A stretch of 64,000 nucleotides of DNA, taken from contig CP004348.1 of assembly GCA_000342265.1 (NCBI GenBank), positions 1,922,001 to 1,986,000 on the forward strand, in the 5' to 3' direction. Source of the stretch: a beta proteobacterium CB. Its GTDB lineage: Bacteria > Pseudomonadota > Gammaproteobacteria > Burkholderiales > Burkholderiaceae. The notes under the pieces were generated by a model. That model was not told where the DNA came from and did not search any database. It worked only from the letters and a program-made list of their open reading frames with translations. A program made the translations under genes and the position numbers. Positions 9,307-19,464 of this stretch are shown here, in pieces. Position 1 is the first letter of the stretch, and each line of letters starts with the position of its first letter.

Positions 9307-10638
9307 TTATTCCTGTGGCTGCGGGTTTGGTGAATTCGAAGGCAACACTTTGTTGTTCACAATCAGCGGTGTACCGTTCTTCAACTTGAGCTGACCACTA
9401 GTAACAACCGTAGCTCCCTCTTCAACGCCTTTGAGAATCGCCACCTGATCTCCACGTGTCGGCCCTGTAGTCACAAAAACTTGTTGCGCCTCAAATGCAG
9501 GCTTGCCCTGCTTATCCTTTTTACCAGTAGGCTTGGCAATAAACACTGTCGAACCGTAAGGGTTATAAGTCACAGCAGTTTGGGGTAAGGTCAACATCTT
9601 CACTTCATCACCCAACTTGATATTCACATTAGCAAACATGCCAGGCAAAATCTTTTTATCTGGATTGGCTAGCTGGGCTTCAATCTGAATATTACGTGTG
9701 TTCGTATCTACCTTGGGGCTTACGGCAGTAACCTTGCCAGTAAAGCTTGAACCCTTAAACGCATCGGTCGTCACCACAATTTCTTGTCCAACCTGAATTT
9801 GTTCAGCATTACTTTGTGGAAGATTAAAGTCCACAAAAATAGGATCCAAGGTTTGAAGGGTAAGTAGCTTATCGCCGGGGTTAACGAACTGACCAGGGTT
9901 GATCATCACAATCCCTACACGACCACTAAAGGGGGCCTTTAAATTCTTCTTAGCAACTAAAGCCGTTTGCTGCTCTACCTGAGCCTGCTTAGACTTGGCA
10001 TCCGCTTTACTGGTATCAAATACATTCTTACTGATTGCCTGAATCTCTAACTGCTGCCTATCACGCTCATTAATCACCTTAGCCAAATCTGCTAATGCTT
10101 TTAAGGAATTAAGCTGCGCAACATCAGAGGCATCATTCAATTTAATCAGCAAGTCACCTTCTTTTACATCCATACCCGATTTAATAGGTACAGTTTGTAC
10201 AAGGCCACCGATTTCAGTACTGAGATCTACACCTCTAAATGCACGCACATTACCAACACTAGAGAGCTTAGGCTGCCATGCTGTTGTCTCCACCACCATT
10301 GTAGAAACCGTTGCTGGCGGCAAGCCCATGCCGGCTATGAAATGCTTAATCATGAAGGTCTTGAGTTGATTGAATCCAAATATCAAGCCCAATAACAAAA
10401 ATACGCCACACAACATAATCGTCATGCGTCGACCCAAAGGGGTCATTGATTGCAGTTTGGCATTGACCTTGCTTTGAATGAATCGCTCGCGCAAGCGTGC
10501 CCAAAACCCTTTTATCTTTTCCAACAGCGCAATGAGCTTCTCACGAAGTTGCCACTCGACCGCCTTCGCACACATCCAAGCCCACAAGGCAACCGCTACT
10601 GCAGTTACTTTGGTTTTAATTATTTCCAGAAGTTTCAT
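9307..10638 (-). CDS. RND efflux periplasmic adaptor (membrane fusion protein) with extended N-terminus
   Basis: A 443-residue adaptor. The conserved part begins at about residue 65 with a membrane anchor (residues ~72-92), then the lipoyl half-motifs (VDLSTEIGGLVQTVPIKSG and LKAPFSGRVGIVMINPGQFVNPG), a hairpin and beta-barrel. Unusually, about 64 residues precede the normal start. They include a first hydrophobic stretch (residues ~11-27) and a charged helical segment (EWQLREKLIALLEKIKGFWARLRE). The ATG at 10638 overlaps the upstream outer-membrane gene by 23 bases. The internal ATG at 10446 has no Shine-Dalgarno, so the long form is favoured but not proven. Confidence 0.9.
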   Translation of the reverse strand: MKLLEIIKTKVTAVAVALWAWMCAKAVEWQLREKLIALLEKIKGFWARLRERFIQSKVNAKLQSMTPLGRRMTIMLCGVFLLLGLIFGFNQLKTFMIKHFIAGMGLPPATVSTMVVETTAWQPKLSSVGNVRAFRGVDLSTEIGGLVQTVPIKSGMDVKEGDLLIKLNDASDVAQLNSLKALADLAKVINERDRQQLEIQAISKNVFDTSKADAKSKQAQVEQQTALVAKKNLKAPFSGRVGIVMINPGQFVNPGDKLLTLQTLDPIFVDFNLPQSNAEQIQVGQEIVVTTDAFKGSSFTGKVTAVSPKVDTNTRNIQIEAQLANPDKKILPGMFANVNIKLGDEVKMLTLPQTAVTYNPYGSTVFIAKPTGKKDKQGKPAFEAQQVFVTTGPTRGDQVAILKGVEEGATVVTSGQLKLKNGTPLIVNNKVLPSNSPNPQPQE

Positions 10639-12163
10639 TTTGATCTTTGTTCGCTATGGCTTTTGGTTGAAAGGCTGGGCCGGTACGATTCCACCAACCA
10701 CCACCTAATGCTGCAAATAAGGCTGCTGTGTCAGAGAAACGAGTTGCTTGTGCAGAAACTGATTTGACTTTAGCAATTTGATATTGATTTTGATAATAGA
10801 GAACGGCTAAGTAGCTAGCGGTACCTAGCTTGTATTGCTGCTGGACTAAGTCTAAAGTTTCGTAAGCGTAACGCTCTGCGTCGGAGGCGGATTTCAATGC
10901 TTGTGCACCAGTCTCTAGAGCACGCAATGCATCAGCAACCTCTTGAAATGCTTTGAGTACAGTAGCCTGATATTGATATACCGCTTGTTCATAATTAGCC
11001 ATCGCGCCACGGCGTTGCGCTAATAACTGGCCACCCTGAAAGAGCGGCTGAAAGATGCCGCCAGCAATCGACCACAGAGTCGCGTTCGGCCCAAACAGAG
11101 CTGAACTAGTTAATGCCGCCGATCCAAGCGCACCAGTGATATTAAATTGTGGCAATAAATTGGCAGTAGCTACACCTACCAAAGCATTGGTGGCCTTGAG
11201 TTGCGCTTCTGCTGCACGAACGTCAGGACGCTGACGCACTAAACTCGATGGCACAGAGAGTGGCAGCTTTTCTGGCAAATGCAGAGACTTCAAATCAAAC
11301 TTAGTGATGTTGGCATTACTAGGTAGCTCACCAACTAAAACGGCTAGCTGATTGCGTGCAAACGATAGATTGCGTTCGTAGGTAAACAGATCAACTTGCG
11401 AGTTAGAGACTAAAGTTCTTTGTGATGTCACATCCACTCGAGAAACTGTACCAATCACTAATTGCCTCTCTGTTACTTCAGCTAAATTTGTTTGCGCCTT
11501 CAGAATTTCTTCTGTGGCCTGCATCTGTGCACGCAAAGCAGCTTCACGTACCGCACCAGTCACGATATTGGCAGTCAATGAAAGGTAAGCGCCTTCTAAT
11601 TGAAACTGCGCAATTTCGGCCTGCGCTCTAGCACCTTCAACTGCGCGGCGTGCACCACCAAAAACATCGAGCTTATAGGTAACGTTTACGGAAGCGTTAT
11701 AGAGATTGTAGGTATCAGAACCATAAGGCAGGCCATAAATAGCGGAGGGCTGTAACTGCCGGGCGACACCACCATTTAGGCCAATTGCTGGGAAGTACTG
11801 TCCGCCAATTTGTGCGCTAACATTTTCTTGACTAGCGCGGAGTGCGGCATCTGCCGCGCCTAGATTGGGATTCTGCTGCAAAGCTTTTTTAATCAACACA
11901 TCAAGCTCTGGGGACTTAAATAACTCCCACCACTGAGCCTCAATATCAGCACCCTCAATAAACTCTTGATCAGTTCCGCCCGGTACTCCAGGTGCAGTAG
12001 CTAACTTCTGTGAAAGGGTGGTTTCGGTATACCTTGATGTATTTGGAGCATCTGGCTGCTTGAAGTCTGGGCCTACCGCGCATGCAGAAAGAAATCCCGC
12101 AAAAATAAGCGGAAGCAATCGCAAACCAGAGAAATCTTTGGGGCCGAGCATGAGCTGTAACAA
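10616..12163 (-). CDS. Outer membrane efflux lipoprotein (OprM/NodT family)
   Basis: A protein of about 515 residues with a lipoprotein signal ending in lipobox LSAC (C28) followed by AVGPDFKQPD, the standard start of NodT/OprM-type factors. Two repeated outer-membrane-efflux halves with the typical LDLFG/LDVFGGARR and QQYKLGTASYLAVL segments form the TolC-like channel. The frame opens with TTG at 12163, three bases after AAGGA; an ATG four codons later is the alternative. It is the first gene of the operon (order channel, adaptor, pump), which differs from the commoner adaptor-pump-channel order. Confidence 0.92.
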   Translation of the reverse strand: MLQLMLGPKDFSGLRLLPLIFAGFLSACAVGPDFKQPDAPNTSRYTETTLSQKLATAPGVPGGTDQEFIEGADIEAQWWELFKSPELDVLIKKALQQNPNLGAADAALRASQENVSAQIGGQYFPAIGLNGGVARQLQPSAIYGLPYGSDTYNLYNASVNVTYKLDVFGGARRAVEGARAQAEIAQFQLEGAYLSLTANIVTGAVREAALRAQMQATEEILKAQTNLAEVTERQLVIGTVSRVDVTSQRTLVSNSQVDLFTYERNLSFARNQLAVLVGELPSNANITKFDLKSLHLPEKLPLSVPSSLVRQRPDVRAAEAQLKATNALVGVATANLLPQFNITGALGSAALTSSALFGPNATLWSIAGGIFQPLFQGGQLLAQRRGAMANYEQAVYQYQATVLKAFQEVADALRALETGAQALKSASDAERYAYETLDLVQQQYKLGTASYLAVLYYQNQYQIAKVKSVSAQATRFSDTAALFAALGGGWWNRTGPAFQPKAIANKDQNETSGNN

Positions 12164-12197
12164 ATATCCTTTTTACACTTGCTATTAGAACACACTT

Positions 12198-12217
12198 TTA
12201 CAAGTTAAATTTTGTAA
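12198..12217. promoter_or_regulatory. Possible operator upstream of the efflux operon
   Basis: TTACAA and TTGTAA form a 6-bp inverted repeat separated by eight bases in the AT-rich leader ahead of the outer-membrane factor gene. No regulator is encoded next to the operon. The match is short in AT-rich DNA, so this is only a candidate. I could not assign a convincing -35/-10 pair in the 130-base gap. Confidence 0.25.
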
Positions 12218-12293
12218 CATATTGATTTAATTGGTTATTTTCTTGTACACAGCCAAACAAAGAAGTCAAATAGAATTTTGATACTTTTGATTT

Positions 12294-13157
12294 TTAATGG
12301 GCAATGCTTCCAAAGCTTCCGCTATTGAAATCCTGCATTGCCTGAGCAATCTCTTCCTTGGTGTTCATGACAAATGGACCATATCCAACGATAGGCTCAT
12401 TAATAGGTTCGCCACTCAGAAGTAAGGCAATTGAGTCTTCAAGTACATTGATCTCAATATCTTGGCCCTGATTGCTAAACATTAGCATCTGAGCATCTTT
12501 AGCAACGGCACCCTCACCAGCCTCAACAGCACCCTTTAGTACAACCAGGGAAGTATTCCAACCTTCCGACACAGGAATGCTTGTTGAACCCTTCTTCAAT
12601 TTCAGGTCAATGACATTCATTGGCGTGAAGGTATGCGCAGGTCCTTCATGACCATCAAACTCCCCAGCGATGATGCGCGCTTGACCAGCATCATTCTTCA
12701 ATTCAATCGTAGGGATCTGTTTATTCAGAATGGCTTGATAAGCTGGCTTGGTCATTTTGAGCTTTGCCGGCAAGTTCACCCACAACTGCACCATTTCTAA
12801 AGTTCCGCCACTTTGAGCAAAATCCTCTGAGTGAAATTCTTCATGCAAGATCCCAGAGCCCGCAGTCATCCACTGCACATCTCCAGGGCCAATAGTGCCG
12901 CCCTGGCCTGTGGAGTCCTTATGCGCTACTTCACCTTCGTAAACAATCGTGACCGTTTCAAAACCACGATGCGGATGTGAGCCGACACCCTTTCGATCGG
13001 TTGTTGGGGGAAAGTCAGCTGGTCCAGCGTAATCGAGCATTAAAAATGGACTCATTTGTTTTCCCAGATCTTGATAGAAGAACAAGGTACGCACGGGAAA
13101 GCCATCGCCTACCCAATGACCACGATCATTACCCTGAATACCAATGACTTTTTTCAT
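12294..13157 (-). CDS. Pirin family protein
   Basis: A 287-residue bicupin. The pirin motif HPHRGFETVTIVYEGEVAHKDS and the metal-ligand region ILHEEFHSE are present in the N-terminal cupin, and the C-terminal pirin_C domain ends with the characteristic NEPIVGYGPFVMNTKEEI. Bacterial pirins can act as quercetin 2,3-dioxygenases, but many have unknown substrates. The ATG at 13157 follows GGGGGA and is preferred to an upstream in-frame ATG. It is the last gene of the marR-led operon, 24 bases after the flavodoxin-fold gene, consistent with a role in quinone or electrophile stress. Confidence 0.92.
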   Translation of the reverse strand: MKKVIGIQGNDRGHWVGDGFPVRTLFFYQDLGKQMSPFLMLDYAGPADFPPTTDRKGVGSHPHRGFETVTIVYEGEVAHKDSTGQGGTIGPGDVQWMTAGSGILHEEFHSEDFAQSGGTLEMVQLWVNLPAKLKMTKPAYQAILNKQIPTIELKNDAGQARIIAGEFDGHEGPAHTFTPMNVIDLKLKKGSTSIPVSEGWNTSLVVLKGAVEAGEGAVAKDAQMLMFSNQGQDIEINVLEDSIALLLSGEPINEPIVGYGPFVMNTKEEIAQAMQDFNSGSFGSIAH

Positions 13158-13181
13158 AAATCCCCCAATAAACAATACAGC

Positions 13182-13739
13182 TTATTTAGCTTTAAATTCG
13201 CTAGCAACTTTAGCAATGCGCTCACCGTACAAGCGTGCGGTTTCTAAATCGCCTACGTTCACCTCTTCAGCACTTGCATCAGAAGGGGTTTGCATCATTG
13301 CACCAGCAAATGAGCCAACATAGTTCACATCATCACGCTTAGCGGCCTTCGCGTTCGAGGGCATTAAGCCAGTGCCAACCCAAATGCCAGAATGCTGCAT
13401 GGCCAATGTGAAGAAGTAATGCAATGTGGAGTGCTTATCACCATTCATGGTGGCAGAGTTAGTAAATCCACCAAAGATCTTGTCTTTCCACTGCTGCGTA
13501 AACCATGGCTTCGAGCTAGCATCAGCGAACTTCTTAAACTGCCAGCTTACTGTACCCATATATGTTGGCGACCCAAACACGATGGCGTCAGCAGCATTCA
13601 ATGTTTCCCACTGCGCATCGGTAATATTGCCTTCGGCATCAATAGCTACTAAGGTGCCATTGGCGCCTTTTGCTACAGCTTCTGCCTGTTTAACGGTGTG
13701 GCCATAACCACTATGAAATACCACGGCTACTTTAGTCAT
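13182..13739 (-). CDS. Flavodoxin-fold NAD(P)H-dependent oxidoreductase (WrbA-like)
   Basis: A 185-residue flavodoxin-like protein. The FMN phosphate loop is visible near the start (VVFHSGYGHTVKQAEAVAKGA), and FGSPTYMGTVSWQFKKF is the second flavin loop typical of WrbA-type quinone reductases. Family members carry out two-electron reduction of quinones with NAD(P)H. It lies between doxX and pirin genes in the operon headed by a MarR repressor, with 24-base gaps, which fits protection against quinones. The exact substrate is unknown. Confidence 0.87.
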   Translation of the reverse strand: MTKVAVVFHSGYGHTVKQAEAVAKGANGTLVAIDAEGNITDAQWETLNAADAIVFGSPTYMGTVSWQFKKFADASSKPWFTQQWKDKIFGGFTNSATMNGDKHSTLHYFFTLAMQHSGIWVGTGLMPSNAKAAKRDDVNYVGSFAGAMMQTPSDASAEEVNVGDLETARLYGERIAKVASEFKAK

Positions 13740-13763
13740 TTTATTTTCCTTAAATGAATGAAA

Positions 13764-14174
13764 TTACTTCGCTGCTTTACGACCATCAATGCTGAAGCCA
13801 CCTGCGCCAGCAGACGCTAGAACCAACAAACCACCCATTACTGCTATGTTTTTGAAGAATAACAATTGAGCGATAAATGCTGCATCCGCTGGAGCAGCCC
13901 AAAACGCATGCCCTGTAGCAGCGGCCACTAGAGTAAAGAGCGCCATGATCACTGCAACGATACGTGTCTGGAAACCTACGATCAATGCAATGCTTCCCAA
14001 TACTTCAATCACAATCGTTGCTACCAATGCGAATACTGGGGCAGGAATGCCTAAAGATGCGAAGTAGCCTAATGTTCCCTCAAATCCAGAAATTTTTCCT
14101 AAGCCTGCTGGTAGAAATAGTGCAACGATAAGCAATCGGCCGATGAGATTAAGTGCGCTTTGATAGGTGTTCAT
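13764..14174 (-). CDS. DoxX family membrane protein
   Basis: A 136-residue protein with about four hydrophobic segments and the DoxX signature region LIGRLLIVALFLPAGLGKISGFEGTLGYFASLGIPAP. DoxX-type proteins are inner membrane proteins often found with oxidative or thiol stress genes; their biochemical activity is poorly defined. The gene follows marR by 35 bases and precedes a WrbA-like reductase, so it is almost surely co-regulated by MarR. Confidence 0.88.
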   Translation of the reverse strand: MNTYQSALNLIGRLLIVALFLPAGLGKISGFEGTLGYFASLGIPAPVFALVATIVIEVLGSIALIVGFQTRIVAVIMALFTLVAAATGHAFWAAPADAAFIAQLLFFKNIAVMGGLLVLASAGAGGFSIDGRKAAK

Positions 14175-14209
14175 GTGATGTTCCTTTGTAAGATTTGTTA
14201 ATAATTTGT

Positions 14210-14626
14210 TTAGTTAAAAATTGCTTTTACTTCTTTTAAAACCGTTACCGCTTGTTCTAATTCTTTTTTACTGAGCTTGCTAAATGCCTTGCCGAGATAT
14301 TCCACATGCTCCGGAAATACCTTCTTGAATAATTTGTCGCCCGACTTAGACAATCCAATCTTGTAACTACGACCGTCCTCGACGTTTAGAAACTTTTCAA
14401 TCAAGCCTTTTGCCTCGAGCCGCTCTAAAACCCCTGTCATCGTGCCTTTAGATACCAGCGTTTTTTCACCGAGCTCCTTGCAGGTCATCGGCGGTTGATT
14501 GCCCAGCGTTGCAACAATGTCGAACTGGGTTGTGGTTAAGCCCATTTTTTTGATATGCGCTCCAGAGTGGGCCTCAAAGGCCTGATAGGCCTGAACCAAT
14601 TCCTTAACGAGCGCTAGGTGATTCAT
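14210..14626 (-). CDS. MarR family transcriptional regulator
   Basis: A 138-residue winged-helix regulator: dimerisation helices at both ends and a DNA-binding core with GNQPPMTCKELGEKTLVSKGTMTGVLERLEAKGLIEK. It is the first gene of an operon with doxX, a flavodoxin-fold reductase and pirin, an arrangement used for sensing quinones or other electrophiles. A perfect palindrome lies between its predicted -35 and -10 elements, so autorepression is very likely. GAGGT lies seven bases before the ATG. The inducing ligand is not known from sequence; there is no cysteine in the N-terminal helix to suggest a thiol switch. Confidence 0.93.
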   Translation of the reverse strand: MNHLALVKELVQAYQAFEAHSGAHIKKMGLTTTQFDIVATLGNQPPMTCKELGEKTLVSKGTMTGVLERLEAKGLIEKFLNVEDGRSYKIGLSKSGDKLFKKVFPEHVEYLGKAFSKLSKKELEQAVTVLKEVKAIFN

Positions 14627-14658
14627 TAAATTACCTCAATTTAGTCTGTATGCGTACT

Positions 14659-14687
14659 AGTTTAGTACTAGTTCGTACTAATTGCAA
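14659..14687 (-). promoter_or_regulatory. Promoter and MarR operator of the marR-doxX-reductase-pirin operon
   Basis: On the minus strand TTGCAA (-35, 14687-14682) and TAAACT (-10, 14664-14659) are 17 bases apart. A perfect inverted repeat, TTAGTAC-N6-GTACTAA, occupies 14662-14681, exactly between and overlapping them. A further GTACTAG half-site lies at 14654-14660. A repressor bound here would block RNA polymerase. The binding protein is inferred to be the adjacent MarR. Confidence 0.75.
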
Positions 14688-14783
14688 GGCCCTACTGAAT
14701 TAAGGGAATAAACCCAGTTGATTGGCTTGCGCCTGGATTGATGGGATTACTTGAAATTTTGAGGTAAATCTACCCCAGAGAAA

Positions 14784-16616
14784 TTACTCGACCGTAACGC
14801 TCTTCGCAAGGTTGCGTGGCTTATCAACATCAGTACCTAGGGCACAAGCGGTGTGATACGCCAGGAGCTGCAATGGAACTACGTGCAGAATTGGGGATAG
14901 ATTGCCGTAGTGCTCAGGCAAACGAATGACGTTGATACCTTCGCTACTAGTAATTTCAGTATCTTGGTCAGCAAAGACATATAACTTGCCTCCACGGGCT
15001 TTGACTTCCTGCATATTGGATTTGAGCTTTTCCAGTAAGTCATCTTTTGGAGCTACCGTTACCACCGGCATCTTTTCAGTAACCAGGGCTAATGGTCCGT
15101 GCTTCAACTCACCGGCTGGATATGCTTCAGCATGAATATACGAAATCTCTTTTAACTTGAGCGCACCTTCAAGGGCAATTGGGTAATGCATCCCACGCCC
15201 TAGGAATAAAGCATTTTCACATTTAGCAAATGCAGTGCTCCAAGCCATAATCTGCGGCTCAAGTGCTAACACTGCATGCAAAGCTTTTGGCAAATGGCGC
15301 AAGTCACGCAAGAGCTCCTTCTCTCCCTCAGGACTTACTTTGCCAGCACGCTTAGCTAATGACACAGCTAGTAGGTAGAGAGCAACTAATTGAGTAGTAA
15401 ATGCTTTGGTGGAAGCAACACCAATCTCTGTACCCGCTTTAGTCAAGAAATTCCAATTCGTCTCACGAACCATAGCGCTACTTGCAACGTTACAAATCGC
15501 TAGCGTGTATTGATGTCCTAAAGCCTGGGCATGACGCAAAGCCGCCAAAGTATCGGCAGTCTCACCGGACTGAGAAACCACTACAATTAATGTACTCGGA
15601 TTAGGTACAGTTGTGCGATAACGATATTCACTAGCAATCTCTACCTGCGTAGGAATGCCTGCCAAATCCTCAAGCCAATATTTAGCAACACAGGCAGAGT
15701 AGTAGCTAGTGCCACAAGCCAAGATCAAAATTTGATCAAACTTTTTCCATTGCTCAGGATCTGCATTAAAGAGTTCCGGGCCAAAGCTAGCGATGTTTGC
15801 AAGCGTGTCACCAATTGCCCTCGGTTGCTCAAAGATCTCTTTCTGCATGTAATGCTGATATGGGCCTAGATCCACGGAGTCCGCTTGAGCTGGCATTGAC
15901 TTTTGCTCACGCTGTACCGTCTTGCCTGCTTGATCAATGATCTCAACACTCTCCGCTTTGAGGATGGCAACATCACCTTCCTCCAAATACATCATCGAGT
16001 GCGCACGGCCAGCAAGCGCCAGCGCATCAGAAGCAAGGAAATTTTCATTCTCACCAAGCGCCACAACCAAAGGTGATCCAACGCGTGCACCAACTAAAAT
16101 ATCTGGTCGATCTTGTGCAATCACACCAATTGCATAAGCACCATGTAGGCGCGGCAATACAGAACGTACTGAAGCAACTAGATCTACCTGCTTACTTGAT
16201 ACATAAGCCTGATGAATTAAATGCGCAATTACTTCAGTGTCTGTTTCTGAGGTAAATACATAGCCTGCAGATTTCAGCTCGGTGCGCAGAGATTCGTAAT
16301 TTTCAATAATGCCGTTATGAACAACAGCAATCAGCCCATCAGAGATATGTGGATGTGCATTTTGCGTATCTGGCTTACCGTGCGTTGCCCAGCGGGTATG
16401 CGCAATACCTAAGGTGCCATGAAAATCCTTACCCTGCTCCGCTAATTCAGAAACACGCGCAGTAGTACGAGCGCGTTCAATTGGGTGCTTCGCATCATCA
16501 CCATTAATTACAGCAAAACCACATGAATCGTAACCGCGATACTCAAGGCGACGCAGGCCTTCGATCAATACTTCAACAATATTCTTACGCGATGCTGCGC
16601 CAACGATTCCGCACAT
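14784..16616 (-). CDS. glmS: Glutamine--fructose-6-phosphate aminotransferase
   Basis: A 610-residue enzyme that makes glucosamine-6-phosphate for peptidoglycan and LPS. The N-terminal amidotransferase has the nucleophile Cys2 in MCGIVGAAS plus [16 protein letters not shown]. Two SIS isomerase domains follow ([15 protein letters not shown] and [18 protein letters not shown]), and the terminal [12 protein letters not shown] is the conserved active-site tail. Its ATG shares a base with the glmU stop (TAATG), so GlmU and GlmS are translationally coupled and catalyse flanking steps to UDP-GlcNAc. No glmS ribozyme is expected or seen. Confidence 0.97.
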   Translation of the reverse strand: MCGIVGAASRKNIVEVLIEGLRRLEYRGYDSCGFAVINGDDAKHPIERARTTARVSELAEQGKDFHGTLGIAHTRWATHGKPDTQNAHPHISDGLIAVVHNGIIENYESLRTELKSAGYVFTSETDTEVIAHLIHQAYVSSKQVDLVASVRSVLPRLHGAYAIGVIAQDRPDILVGARVGSPLVVALGENENFLASDALALAGRAHSMMYLEEGDVAILKAESVEIIDQAGKTVQREQKSMPAQADSVDLGPYQHYMQKEIFEQPRAIGDTLANIASFGPELFNADPEQWKKFDQILILACGTSYYSACVAKYWLEDLAGIPTQVEIASEYRYRTTVPNPSTLIVVVSQSGETADTLAALRHAQALGHQYTLAICNVASSAMVRETNWNFLTKAGTEIGVASTKAFTTQLVALYLLAVSLAKRAGKVSPEGEKELLRDLRHLPKALHAVLALEPQIMAWSTAFAKCENALFLGRGMHYPIALEGALKLKEISYIHAEAYPAGELKHGPLALVTEKMPVVTVAPKDDLLEKLKSNMQEVKARGGKLYVFADQDTEITSSEGINVIRLPEHYGNLSPILHVVPLQLLAYHTACALGTDVDKPRNLAKSVTVE

Positions 16617-18091
16617 TATTTTTTAGCCTTCACGGATTTTTTGGTGGCTACTTTCTTTGTCGCTACCTTCTTATCCGCTTCTTTCTTTTCCTTCTTTACT
16701 GGGCGCTGCCACTGTAAAGAGATTTGCTTTGCCCGTGATACGGTAAGTTGATTAGGGGGAGCATCTTTAGTCAGAGTAGTTCCTGCACCCAAGGTGGCGC
16801 CACGACCAACACGCACTGGCGCAACCAACTGAGTATCCGAACCAATAAAGACATCGTCTTCAATAATGGTTTGGTGCTTATTCACACCATCGTAGTTGCA
16901 AGTAATCGTGCCTGCGCCGATATTGACTCTAGAGCCTACGATCGAATCACCCACATAAGCTAAGTGATTCGCTTTGCTATTCGCAGCGATCTTGCTGTTC
17001 TTCACTTCTACAAAGTTACCAATGTGCACATCATTCGCTAAGTCGGCACCTGGGCGCAAGCGAGCATAAGGTCCAATCAGCGAACTTGCGCCAACTTTTG
17101 CACCGTCAATATGGCTGTATGGGTGAATGGTGACATTCTTACCAATCACGCTATTGCGAATAATGCAGTACGGGCCCACTTTCGTGCCCGCAGCCAAAGT
17201 TACGCAACCCTCAAATACACAACCCACATCAATAAAGACATCGGTACCGCACTCTAGCGTTCCACGAATATCGATGCGTGCTGGATCAGCCAATGAAACG
17301 CCAGCATCCATTAATACATGCGCTTGATTGAGTTGATGCACTCGCTCTAACGCAGCCAACTGATCACGACTGTTAACACCAACAGTCTCATATTCCGTAT
17401 CCGATTGTGCGGTACGAATGGGCACGCCGTCTTTAACCGCCATTGCAATCACATCCGTTAAATAGTATTCACCCTGAGCATTGCTGGCTCGCAAAGACTT
17501 TAACCACTTCTTCAGTGAATTAGTTGGTAGAACCATGATGCCGGTATTGATCTCTTGAATGCGCTTTTGCTCTGGCGATGCATCTTTTTCTTCAACAATC
17601 TCTTTTACGGAGCCGTCGATATCTCGCACGATGCGACCATAGCCCGTTGGATTGCCCAGGTTTTGAGTCAGAAGCGCTAACGCGGAATCTTGACCGCGCA
17701 CACCATCAGCCAATTTAGCTAATTTAGACAAGGTCTTCTTACTTGTAAGGGGTACATCGCCATAGAGAACCAGGGTAGGTTCATTCACATCTAGCTTAGG
17801 CAAGGCCTGTAATAAAGCGTGGCCCGTTCCTTTTTGCTCAGCCTGCAATGCAGTACCCACTTTACCAAAGCGAGAATCTTGTTCGCTAGCGATCTGCAAA
17901 AATTGCTTTACATCAGCAGCTCCATGCCCAACAACGACGATGGGCGCAGTTTTAGCGCTTTTTCCTTGTAGATCTAGGGCTGTATTGAGAACGTGGTGGA
18001 GAAGGGGTTTCCCAGCCAAGGTTTGAAGAACCTTGGGTAAGGCGGACTTCATCCGCTTTCCCTGCCCAGCAGCCAAAATAACGATGTTCAT
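16616..18091 (-). CDS. glmU: Bifunctional N-acetylglucosamine-1-phosphate uridyltransferase / glucosamine-1-phosphate acetyltransferase
   Basis: A 491-residue two-domain enzyme. The N-terminal nucleotidyltransferase begins [23 protein letters not shown], and the C-terminal left-handed beta-helix contains hexapeptide repeats and the acetyl-transfer region [28 protein letters not shown]. About 28 extra residues at the C-terminus form a Lys/Val/Ala-rich tail ([17 protein letters not shown]) not needed for catalysis. Its start overlaps the ttcA stop as ATGA and its stop overlaps the glmS start, so translation is coupled through three genes. Confidence 0.97.
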   Translation of the reverse strand: MNIVILAAGQGKRMKSALPKVLQTLAGKPLLHHVLNTALDLQGKSAKTAPIVVVGHGAADVKQFLQIASEQDSRFGKVGTALQAEQKGTGHALLQALPKLDVNEPTLVLYGDVPLTSKKTLSKLAKLADGVRGQDSALALLTQNLGNPTGYGRIVRDIDGSVKEIVEEKDASPEQKRIQEINTGIMVLPTNSLKKWLKSLRASNAQGEYYLTDVIAMAVKDGVPIRTAQSDTEYETVGVNSRDQLAALERVHQLNQAHVLMDAGVSLADPARIDIRGTLECGTDVFIDVGCVFEGCVTLAAGTKVGPYCIIRNSVIGKNVTIHPYSHIDGAKVGASSLIGPYARLRPGADLANDVHIGNFVEVKNSKIAANSKANHLAYVGDSIVGSRVNIGAGTITCNYDGVNKHQTIIEDDVFIGSDTQLVAPVRVGRGATLGAGTTLTKDAPPNQLTVSRAKQISLQWQRPVKKEKKEADKKVATKKVATKKSVKAKK

Positions 18092-18996
18092 AAAGGGGGA
18101 TTATAAGACCCCTGGATAAGCGTTCCGCAGGCTATTTCATCAATTTCAGTCTCGTCAATCGCCTTATCGCCAGCTGATCTTGCGGCAATGCCCGACAGCT
18201 CTGTAGAAATCTCGAGATTCTTAAAATCAAAGGCCTCTCCATCCATTAAATGGGATGGCACGATATGGTGCATTGAGCGAAAGAGATTCTCGACGCGCCC
18301 TGGGTGCTTTTTCTCCCACTCGCGCAACATCTCTTTCATGGCGCCACGTTGTAAATTGGGCTGACTGCCACAAAGATTGCAGGGAATGATCGGAAAGCTC
18401 ATATCAACCGCATAACGTTCAAGTAACTTTTCAGGAACATATGCAAGAGGACGAATCACAATATGCTTGCCATCATCAGATCGAAGCTTTGGTGGCATAC
18501 CTTTGAGCTTGCCGGCAAAAAACATATTCAACATTAATGTTTCTAAGATGTCATCCCGGTGATGGCCTAACGCAATCTTAGTTGCGCCCAACTCATCTGC
18601 AACGCGATACAAAATGCCACGACGCAAACGAGAGCAAAGACCGCAAGTCGTTTTTCCTTCTGGAACGACACGCTTGACAATGCTATAGGTATCTTGGTTT
18701 TCAATATGGTACTGAACACCCAAAGCTTTTAAATAGTTTGGCAAAATCTCTGCCGGAAATCCTGGTTGCTTTTGATCCAAATTAACAGCAACGATTTCAA
18801 AATCAATTGGGGCGCGCTCACGCAACTTCAAAAGAATGTCGAGCATGGCGTAACTATCCTTACCACCCGACAAGCAAACCATCACTTTGTCGCCATCTTC
18901 GATCATGCCAAAGTCGCCAATCGCTTGGCCAACTAAACGACAAAGCTTTTTCTCCAGCTTGTTTTCTTCGAAGACGACTTTGCGGATATCACTCAT
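18088..18996 (-). CDS. ttcA: tRNA 2-thiocytidine(32) synthetase
   Basis: A 302-residue PP-loop ATPase that thiolates cytidine 32 of tRNAs. The PP-loop SGGKDS is at residues 43-48. The Fe-S cluster cysteines are visible at C118 and C121 ([12 protein letters not shown]), with a second CxxC at C206/C209 ([10 protein letters not shown]). Length and motifs match E. coli TtcA. It sits between folB and glmU in a tight run. Confidence 0.95.
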   Translation of the reverse strand: MSDIRKVVFEENKLEKKLCRLVGQAIGDFGMIEDGDKVMVCLSGGKDSYAMLDILLKLRERAPIDFEIVAVNLDQKQPGFPAEILPNYLKALGVQYHIENQDTYSIVKRVVPEGKTTCGLCSRLRRGILYRVADELGATKIALGHHRDDILETLMLNMFFAGKLKGMPPKLRSDDGKHIVIRPLAYVPEKLLERYAVDMSFPIIPCNLCGSQPNLQRGAMKEMLREWEKKHPGRVENLFRSMHHIVPSHLMDGEAFDFKNLEISTELSGIAARSAGDKAIDETEIDEIACGTLIQGSYNPPL

Positions 18997-19024
18997 AACG
19001 GCTAAATTCTTTTCTGAAGTTTCT

Positions 19025-19420
19025 TTAAGCCTGCTTTATCCGAAACACTTCAACACCAACGGAGTGACAATCAGGATAGACATCGGGCTTAGCCGTACTA
19101 ACACGTGCAGCAATGACCTTGGGATGCAAGAGCATCGCAGCCACGATGTCATCGCAGAAAGTTTCTTGCAAATGGATATGGCCCTGGGAAGACCGTGCCT
19201 TAATAGTCTCACGCATAAAGTCGTAATCAACTACTTCTTCTAATTGATCCTTGGAGGGCGTATTCATATTCAAAGGAACATAGAGATCTACATTGAGAAT
19301 AACGCGCTGCTCAGCCTTTTTCTCAAAATCATGAACGCCAATGTTGATATAGATTTCATAGTCACGCAGAAATAAACGGCGGCAATCAGCAAGTGCTGGA
19401 TGAGAAAGAATGGCATGCAT
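19025..19420 (-). CDS. folB: Dihydroneopterin aldolase
   Basis: A 131-residue FolB that cleaves dihydroneopterin in folate synthesis. The early segment [31 protein letters not shown] is the family signature, and the substrate-anchoring Glu lies in [12 protein letters not shown]. It lies 44 bases after a pteridine-reductase-like SDR gene and 28 bases before ttcA, so folate functions are paired here. Confidence 0.93.
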   Translation of the reverse strand: MHAILSHPALADCRRLFLRDYEIYINIGVHDFEKKAEQRVILNVDLYVPLNMNTPSKDQLEEVVDYDFMRETIKARSSQGHIHLQETFCDDIVAAMLLHPKVIAARVSTAKPDVYPDCHSVGVEVFRIKQA

Positions 19421-19464
19421 AATTTTTATTAGCTCTTTTTAACTGTTTATTCTGTATTAAATTC

